6,040 nucleotides of DNA from an uncultured Microbacteriaceae bacterium (GTDB lineage: Bacteria > Actinomycetota > Actinomycetes > Actinomycetales > Microbacteriaceae), in assembly GCA_937896185.1 (NCBI GenBank), contig CALBMG010000297.1, positions 1-6,040 of the forward strand, written 5' to 3'. The notes below the pieces were generated by a model. The model did not search any database. It was not told where the DNA came from and was given only the letters and a program-made list of their open reading frames with translations. How positions within the stretch are numbered: the first letter of the stretch is position 1; every line of letters begins with the position of its first letter. This document shows, piece after piece, positions 1 to 6,040 of this stretch. The translations under genes were made by a program, and so were the position numbers.

Positions 1-1
1 T

Positions 2-868
2 TACGTCTCTGACGCGGGAATGTCCGCCGCGGGACGGTTCTACTTGTACGTCGCACACCCCACACTGCACACTGCAGAGACCTTTGACGAATCGTGTCCG
101 ATCCGCGAGAAAGGCATCGCCGTATTGGGCTGCTATGACCCGAATACGGACACGATTCACCTGCTGGACATCACCGACGACACCGTGACAACGCTGGAGC
201 CGGTCGTCGCAGCGCACGAAATGCTGCACGCCGTCTGGGCGCGATTCGATGACGGCGAACGTGATGCCGTCGGCGCACTCGTCAACGCAGCCTTTGACGC
301 ACTGCCAGAGGGGTCCCTCACCGAACGACTGACCCCGTATCGCAGTGCGTCTCCACAGGCTCGCGTGAATGAACTCTTTGCCATACTCGGCACCGAGGTC
401 TCGGAGCTTCCCAACGAATTAGAGGCCATCTACGAACGCTATTTCGATCGGCGCAACTCCGTTGTGGAACTCGCGGATTGCGCCACCGCGGTCTTTGCAT
501 CGATCACGTCGGAAATTGCGGACAACGTTGCTGCTATACAGTCATCCGAAGCCGTATTGGCGAAACGTCTGGCGAAATACACGAAGTTGCGGACGAAACT
601 GGACGAGGATGTCGCCGCCTTCAACGACCAAGCAGACACGCCAGGGGCTTTCCCCTCGAGCTCTGAATTTTCTGCAGCTAGGGCCGCGTTGACCGAACGT
701 TCAAGAATTTTGACCAAGATGCGCGACAAATACAACGAACTCGTATCCGTCCACAATGACCTCATTGCACGCTTGTCCGTGCTCAATGCACAAGCCCTGG
801 CCTTGAATGAGGCATTGGGCATTGACGCCGCCGAGTACGCTCCCGTCGAGGTATCCCCAGCGGCATAA
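2..868 (+). CDS. Putative HExxH zinc metallopeptidase-like protein with helical C-terminal half (5' partial)
   Basis: The reading frame is open from the first complete codon at position 2, so the gene is cut by the window edge. The ATG at 20 is probably an internal methionine, because the residues before it (YVSDAG) read naturally into the conserved-looking stretch that follows. Numbering from that methionine: Cys26 and Cys38 (in LGCY) flank a short segment and could form a disulfide. An AHEMLH motif at 65-70 is a typical HExxH zinc-binding helix. NELFAILGTE at 117-126 and an LExxYxRYFDRR-like stretch around 134-145 follow; Glu118 or Glu126 is a candidate third zinc ligand, which is inference. 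Residues about 155-265 are helical, rich in Ala, Leu, Glu and Lys and coiled-coil-like, broken by a Pro/Gly/Ser-rich linker at about 205-217. I recall similar uncharacterised bacterial proteins with the GCY, AHExLHA and NELxxxxGTE pattern, but no assigned function. A signal peptide or membrane anchor may lie upstream, out of view. Substrate and activity are unknown. Confidence 0.8.
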   Translation, partial: YVSDAGMSAAGRFYLYVAHPTLHTAETFDESCPIREKGIAVLGCYDPNTDTIHLLDITDDTVTTLEPVVAAHEMLHAVWARFDDGERDAVGALVNAAFDALPEGSLTERLTPYRSASPQARVNELFAILGTEVSELPNELEAIYERYFDRRNSVVELADCATAVFASITSEIADNVAAIQSSEAVLAKRLAKYTKLRTKLDEDVAAFNDQADTPGAFPSSSEFSAARAALTERSRILTKMRDKYNELVSVHNDLIARLSVLNAQALALNEALGIDAAEYAPVEVSPAA

Positions 869-901
869 ATTGCCTCGTTATCCGCAGACCGTAATTGAGC
901 C

Positions 902-931
902 TCGACACCATGCGGCAAACCTCTGTAGCCT
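902..931 (+). promoter_or_regulatory. Predicted leaderless promoter of ogt-tag
   Basis: A -35-like TCGACA (902-907, five of six matches to TTGACA) and a -10-like TAGCCT (926-931, fits TAnnnT) are separated by 18 bp. The -10 box ends 6 bp before the ogt ATG at 938. Transcription starting on the A of that ATG would place the box exactly at -12 to -7. An in-frame TAG at 926-928 excludes any upstream start, and there is no usable Shine-Dalgarno site: AAGG at 933-936 is only 1 nt from the ATG. A leaderless mRNA, common in Actinomycetota, is therefore the simplest reading. Both boxes are called by eye; the transcription start has not been measured. Confidence 0.5.
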
Positions 932-937
932 CAAGGC

Positions 938-1429
938 ATGACAACACACGATTCGATCATCCGCTTGGACAGCCCCATCGGGCGTATTGAAGTCACGGCC
1001 TGTGACGGCCGCATCATCGGACTGAACATCGAACGAAATGGGGGTCTTCCCCATGACAACGAGGCTGAAAACCCGTCACCCGTTCTCGCCGAGGCCGCAC
1101 AACAGTTGCGGGAATACTTCCGTGGTGAACGACGGACATTTGACCTGCCAGTGTCGCTGAGCGGTACCTCGTTCCAGTCGTCGGTGTGGGGCGAACTCAA
1201 CAGCATCCCCTACGGCGCTGTGCGCTCGTATGGCGAGGTTGGTGCCGCCACAGGCCGGAAGACTGCCGGTCGCGCTGTCGGAGGCGCTGTCGGCGCAAAT
1301 CCCATTCCCATCATCGTTCCCTGCCACCGTGTCCTTGCCAGCGATGGCAGAATCACGGGGTACTCCGGCGGGAACGGCATCCCCACAAAGGTGTGGCTGC
1401 TGGATCTCGAAGGAATCCCCCACCGATGA
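938..1429 (+). CDS. ogt: Methylated-DNA--protein-cysteine S-methyltransferase (O6-alkylguanine-DNA alkyltransferase)
   Basis: This is a suicide DNA-repair protein that moves the alkyl group from O6-methylguanine (and O4-methylthymine) in DNA onto its own cysteine. The 163-residue length is normal for a stand-alone Ogt/MGMT without an Ada-type regulatory domain. A short N-terminal domain (about 1-70, with SPIG near 12-15) precedes the DNA-binding/active-site domain. The active site IVPCHRV has Cys129 as acceptor and His130 next to it. Asn121 in the GANP segment, the Arg112 region (GRAVGGAVGANP) as the likely nucleotide-flipping arginine, Tyr98 (RSYGE) and the terminal KxWLLDLEG helix all match the family. 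The start is fixed by an in-frame TAG only 9 nt upstream, with no Shine-Dalgarno site, which suggests leaderless translation. The stop overlaps the start of tag (ATGA), so the two are probably co-translated. All key residues are present and the gene looks intact. Confidence 0.96.
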   Translation: MTTHDSIIRLDSPIGRIEVTACDGRIIGLNIERNGGLPHDNEAENPSPVLAEAAQQLREYFRGERRTFDLPVSLSGTSFQSSVWGELNSIPYGAVRSYGEVGAATGRKTAGRAVGGAVGANPIPIIVPCHRVLASDGRITGYSGGNGIPTKVWLLDLEGIPHR

Positions 1430-2010
1430 ACTCGGTGAATGTCGGGGCCGACGGGCTCGCACGCTGTGCATGGAGCGGCACAGATCCCCTGTACCAGGAA
1501 TACCACGACACAGAATGGGGCGTCCCAGTCCACGGTGATCGGGAAATGTTTGAACGCCTCAGCCTCGAAGCCTTCCAGTCGGGTCTTTCCTGGATCACCA
1601 TTCTCAAACGCAGGGACGGATTTCGCCGCGCGTTCGCAGGATTCGACCCCGAAGCCATCAGCGCGTTTACCGACGTGGACCGTAAACGATTAATGTCCGA
1701 TACCGGCATTATTCGAAACCGCGCAAAAATCGATGCCACGATACGGAATGCAACGGTAACCGCAGCATTAATGCGCGAATCCCCCGGCGCACTCACAGAA
1801 CTCATCTGGAGCATGGCACCCACGAACCGCCAGGGCCCACCCGATCAACTGTCCGACGTACCCGCCATCACGCCGGAATCCCGCGCTCTCGCCGTCGCAT
1901 TGAAAAAGCTCGGCTTCGCATTCGTTGGACCGACCACGGCGTATGCACACATGCAAGCCGTCGGCGTCGTCAATGACCACGTGGCGGACTGCCATCGAGC
2001 CCAGCACTAA
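1426..2010 (+). CDS. tag: DNA-3-methyladenine glycosylase I
   Basis: This enzyme removes 3-methyladenine from alkylated DNA by cleaving the N-glycosidic bond, leaving an abasic site for base-excision repair. The 194-residue protein aligns well with E. coli Tag from memory. RCAW (Cys14), YHDTEWGVP (His27) and VNDHVADC (His185, Cys189) supply the four ligands of the Tag zinc-snap site. LEAFQSGLSWITIL (47-60) carries Glu48 and Trp56, equivalent to E. coli Glu38 and Trp46 of the 3-methyladenine pocket. GIIRNRAKI and LKKLGFAFVGPTTAYAHMQAVG are also family signatures. The ATG at 1426 is chosen because it overlaps the ogt stop as ATGA and has a GAAGGA Shine-Dalgarno-like site at 1409-1414. The frame is open further upstream, but only through ogt, where it is out of frame and not Tag-like. 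It forms an alkylation-repair pair with ogt and ends 12 bp from the convergent yaaA. Confidence 0.96.
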   Translation: MNSVNVGADGLARCAWSGTDPLYQEYHDTEWGVPVHGDREMFERLSLEAFQSGLSWITILKRRDGFRRAFAGFDPEAISAFTDVDRKRLMSDTGIIRNRAKIDATIRNATVTAALMRESPGALTELIWSMAPTNRQGPPDQLSDVPAITPESRALAVALKKLGFAFVGPTTAYAHMQAVGVVNDHVADCHRAQH

Positions 2011-2022
2011 TCACGAGACCGC

Positions 2023-2760
2023 CTAGACAGCGAGCACTACTGAATCACCTCGCAGGGACAAATCCAGCCCTTGCGAAGCACCCCACGACACGAAATCATC
2101 GGCAGAAGCAATGTCCGGCATTGAATTCACCAAGGCACGCACCAACTCGCCCTTGTGTTTCTTATTGAAATGGTTCAGTGCCGCTCCCCCATCCTTGGTC
2201 ACAACTTCCAAATAGGACGAGGGAATCAACGCAGGGATGGGACCCAGTTCGCGGTACCCGCCGCTGCGCGCATCCAGAATCCACCTACTTCCGGCGCCCG
2301 CCAAAACTTCCGACACAGTGGACGACCACCGAGCCGTCATTGACAGGCCACCGAGACGAGAGCTCGCTGACAGTCGATACGCCGGAATGGAATCCCCCGC
2401 ACGAATAAGGCCCCACAGGCTCGATTGAACGATAACGTGCTCGTTCGCCCACGACCACTGGTCGACCATCCAATCGGCGGCGCCCGTCTCGGCATACAGG
2501 ACCCCGGTGTAGCGCTTGAGGGCCGGCAACACAACCCCGGAATCTAACGCCAGATTGTGCTCCACCTCGGACACCGATTTGGGGCCCAACTTCAACATTC
2601 GAGCTGCAGCAGGCGGATCGTTCCTCGAAATGTGAGCCAGGGCATCCGCCGCCTCGCGGCGTATCGGATCGAGTTGGGGAAATGATAAGGCGGGGTAACC
2701 GGTTCTACCCGGTACCCCGCCCTGAACCTTAGTTTCCGAAGGTGGAAGCAGCAGAAGCAC
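2023..2760 (-). CDS. yaaA: YaaA family protein (peroxide stress protein, DUF328/UPF0246)
   Basis: In E. coli, YaaA lowers damage from hydrogen peroxide by limiting free intracellular iron; its biochemical activity is still debated and DNA binding has been reported. This 245-residue protein has the family landmarks. It starts with LLLLPPSETK (2-11), the form of the N-terminal motif I associate with actinobacterial members. SSLWGLIRAGDSIPAYRLS (113-131) corresponds to the SGLYGVLRPLD...PYRLE stretch of the E. coli protein. LDARSGGY (162-169) replaces the NLAS(D/E)Y segment, and HFNKKHKGEL (197-206) is a basic motif near the C-terminus. The start is GTG, whose first base is the last base of the atpC TAG stop (TAGTG). 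No strong Shine-Dalgarno is visible before it, so translation probably depends on termination-reinitiation after atpC. It is cytoplasmic by composition. The family assignment is firm; the role in this organism is inferred. Confidence 0.92.
   Translation of the reverse strand: MLLLLPPSETKVQGGVPGRTGYPALSFPQLDPIRREAADALAHISRNDPPAAARMLKLGPKSVSEVEHNLALDSGVVLPALKRYTGVLYAETGAADWMVDQWSWANEHVIVQSSLWGLIRAGDSIPAYRLSASSRLGGLSMTARWSSTVSEVLAGAGSRWILDARSGGYRELGPIPALIPSSYLEVVTKDGGAALNHFNKKHKGELVRALVNSMPDIASADDFVSWGASQGLDLSLRGDSVVLAV
2050..2076 (+). terminator. Possible terminator hairpin for the ogt-tag transcript
   Basis: Downstream of the tag stop, inside the 3' end of the convergent yaaA, TCGCAGGG (2050-2057) can pair with CCCTTGCGA (2068-2076). 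This gives an 8-bp stem with one bulged base and a 10-nt loop. It sits about 40 nt after the tag stop, a reasonable place for a transcript end. There is no T-tract after it, so it is not a canonical intrinsic terminator, and it could be a chance pairing within yaaA coding sequence. Confidence 0.2.
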
Positions 2761-3026
2761 TATTCGGCCAATGCCGCCTGGCGTGCGACAACCATCACGG
2801 TGTTGTGCTCGACCGACAGGAAGCCGCCCTCAGCATTGGCGACAATGATGCCATCGTCAGCCGTGTGAATGCGAACCTCGCCTGCGGCAGCCAACACACC
2901 GAGGAAGGGCTCGTGACCGGGAAGAACACCCAGTTCGCCCTCGCTGGTGCGAGCGACAACCATGTTGGCTTCGCCGGCCCAGACCTCACGGTCCGAGGCG
3001 ACGACGCGAACAGTCAGAACAGCCAT
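2760..3026 (-). CDS. atpC: ATP synthase F1 epsilon subunit (short form)
   Basis: Epsilon sits on the rotor stalk with gamma and contacts the c-ring, coupling proton flow to rotation. The 88-residue chain is the N-terminal beta-sandwich domain: LTVRVVASDREVWAGEA (4-20), the signature GELGVLPGHEPFLG (30-43), and GGFLSVEHNTVMVVA (67-81). The chain stops at ALAE, so the C-terminal helical hairpin, which in longer epsilons (about 130 residues) can inhibit ATP hydrolysis, is missing. I believe short epsilons occur in several actinomycete families, so this is probably natural and not a truncation. The ATG at 3026 lies 2 nt after the atpD stop and has an AGAAGGA site upstream. An in-frame GTG 11 codons earlier (3059) would overlap atpD and is less likely. 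The stop TAG overlaps the yaaA GTG. Confidence 0.95.
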   Translation of the reverse strand: MAVLTVRVVASDREVWAGEANMVVARTSEGELGVLPGHEPFLGVLAAAGEVRIHTADDGIIVANAEGGFLSVEHNTVMVVARQAALAE

Positions 3027-3028
3027 GT

Positions 3029-4486
<1,458 letters not shown>

Positions 4487-5386
4487 TTACTTCGCCGAGA
4501 CCAGTGCGTCGGCGCCGCCGACGATCTCGGAAATTTGCTGGGTAATTTCGGCCTGACGAGCGTTGTTCGCGAGGCGGGTGTACTGCTGAATGAGTTTGTC
4601 GGCGTTGTCCGTCGCGCTCTTCATAGCCTTCTGACGCGCGGCGTGCTCTGCGGCAGCAGACGACAGCATTGCGGCAAAAATACGGTTCTCGATGAAGGCG
4701 GGAAGCAATGCATCCAAAACTTCAAAACCGTGGGGCTCGAATTCGTACAGGGGAAGAACTTCGTTCGATGCGGGGTACTCGTCGGCTTCGACAACCTCGA
4801 GGGGAAGCAGTCGGACGACCTGAGGAACCTGCGACACGAGGCTCACGAACTGGTTGTGAACGATGTGAATTTCATCGACACCACCTTCTTCGTAGGGCTT
4901 CAAGAAGTGTTCGATCAGTGCAGTAGCGATTTCCTGAGCTGTTTCCACCTCGGGACGATCGCTGGAACCCATCCACTGCTGTTCAGAGGCACGCTGGCGG
5001 AATGCAAAGTACTGCACAGCCTTGCGACCCACCAAGTAGTAGACAATCTCTTTGCCTTCACGCGTCAGACGCTCGGTCAGTTCGCCGTTCTCGCGCATTA
5101 CCTGCGACGAGAAAGCTCCCGCGAGACCACGGTCCGAGGTGAACACTACGACAGCCGCACGACGCGCGTTCGGCGCTTCGGTGGTCAACGGGTGATCAAC
5201 ATTCGAACCGGTTGCGACGGCCGATACAGCGCGGGTCAGAGCCTGCGAGTACGGTGCCGCCGAAGTCAGGCGGGCCTGAGCCTTCTGAATACGCGAGGCA
5301 GAGATGAGCTCCATTGCACGCGTGATTTTCTTCGTCGTCTGGGCAGACTTAATTTTCTGCCTGTAGATGCGAAGCTGCGCTCCCAT
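4487..5386 (-). CDS. atpG: ATP synthase F1 gamma subunit
   Basis: Gamma is the central rotor shaft whose coiled coil turns within the alpha3beta3 ring. The 299-residue chain shows the conserved N-terminal helix [30 protein letters not shown] (4-33), the middle Rossmann-like domain with [10 protein letters not shown] (83-92), and the C-terminal helix [23 protein letters not shown] followed by [15 protein letters not shown] (278-292). The segment [19 protein letters not shown] (162-180) has the same length as the E. coli counterpart as I recall it, so the extra gamma loop described for mycobacteria seems to be absent. The start is well set: AGGAGG at 5393-5398 lies 6 nt before the ATG at 5386, the best Shine-Dalgarno site in the window. 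It follows atpA by 25 bp and precedes atpD by 18 bp. Confidence 0.98.
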   Translation of the reverse strand: MGAQLRIYRQKIKSAQTTKKITRAMELISASRIQKAQARLTSAAPYSQALTRAVSAVATGSNVDHPLTTEAPNARRAAVVVFTSDRGLAGAFSSQVMRENGELTERLTREGKEIVYYLVGRKAVQYFAFRQRASEQQWMGSSDRPEVETAQEIATALIEHFLKPYEEGGVDEIHIVHNQFVSLVSQVPQVVRLLPLEVVEADEYPASNEVLPLYEFEPHGFEVLDALLPAFIENRIFAAMLSSAAAEHAARQKAMKSATDNADKLIQQYTRLANNARQAEITQQISEIVGGADALVSAK

Positions 5387-5411
5387 GGTTCTCCTCCTCT
5401 CGTATCTCTAG

Positions 5412-6040
<629 letters not shown>

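Noticed and set aside
20..868. ATG at 20 as the true start of the first gene
   Set aside because: The frame is open to the window edge, no Shine-Dalgarno site can be seen in the 19 bases before it, and the preceding residues read smoothly into the conserved segment. It is treated as a partial gene.
882..915. CCGCA (882-886) and TGCGG (911-915) as a terminator hairpin for the first gene
   Set aside because: A 5-bp stem with a 24-nt loop and no T-tract is too weak to call.
439..918. A 159-codon open frame on the minus strand, opposite the HExxH gene and running into the gap before ogt
   Set aside because: It is Ser/Ala-rich with no motif, and the plus-strand frame has a clear HExxH signature.
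872..932. Three copies of GCCTC (872-876, 899-903, 928-932), spaced 27 and 29 bp, in the gap before ogt
   Set aside because: The repeat is only 5 bp, the flanks differ and the spacing is not equal, so chance is likely. It could be revisited if a regulator site is suspected.
1977..1984. Perfect palindrome CCACGTGG near the end of tag
   Set aside because: It lies in codons for the conserved DHV zinc-ligand segment, has no loop, and needs no regulatory explanation.

Overview
This window looks like a piece of an actinomycete-type chromosome (phylum Actinomycetota, moderately high GC). The evidence is the close resemblance of the ATP synthase beta chain to Micrococcales/Actinomycetales versions as I remember them, the C-terminal tail on the alpha chain, the short epsilon chain and a probable leaderless promoter. 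I cannot fix the genus. Coding density is very high: the largest gap between genes is 69 bp (869-937). There are no RNA genes, insertion sequences, CRISPR arrays or other mobile elements that I can see.

The left part (2-2010) reads rightward. It opens with the 3' part of a gene for a putative HExxH zinc metallopeptidase-like protein with a helical, coiled-coil-like C-terminal half; its 5' end lies outside the window. After a short gap that carries a plausible leaderless promoter comes a two-gene alkylation-repair unit. It consists of ogt (O6-methylguanine-DNA methyltransferase, direct reversal) and tag (3-methyladenine DNA glycosylase I, base excision), joined by an ATGA start/stop overlap. 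The two enzymes deal with different lesions made by the same methylating agents.

The right part (2023-6040) reads leftward. It is the distal end of the F1Fo ATP synthase operon, in the usual order atpA (3' part only), atpG, atpD, atpC. A yaaA-family gene (peroxide stress protein) follows directly: its GTG start shares one base with the atpC stop codon (TAGTG). Gaps inside the cluster are 25, 18 and 2 bp and then a 1-bp overlap, so all five genes are probably on one transcript. The operon promoter is outside the window. The repair unit and the atp-yaaA unit converge with only 12 bp between their stop codons.

Nothing here is clearly a new biological system. The items most worth a second look are: the uncharacterised HExxH/coiled-coil protein; the combination of an epsilon subunit lacking its C-terminal inhibitory domain with an alpha subunit carrying a roughly 35-residue basic-ended tail; the translational linkage of yaaA to the ATP synthase operon; and the leaderless ogt-tag repair unit.
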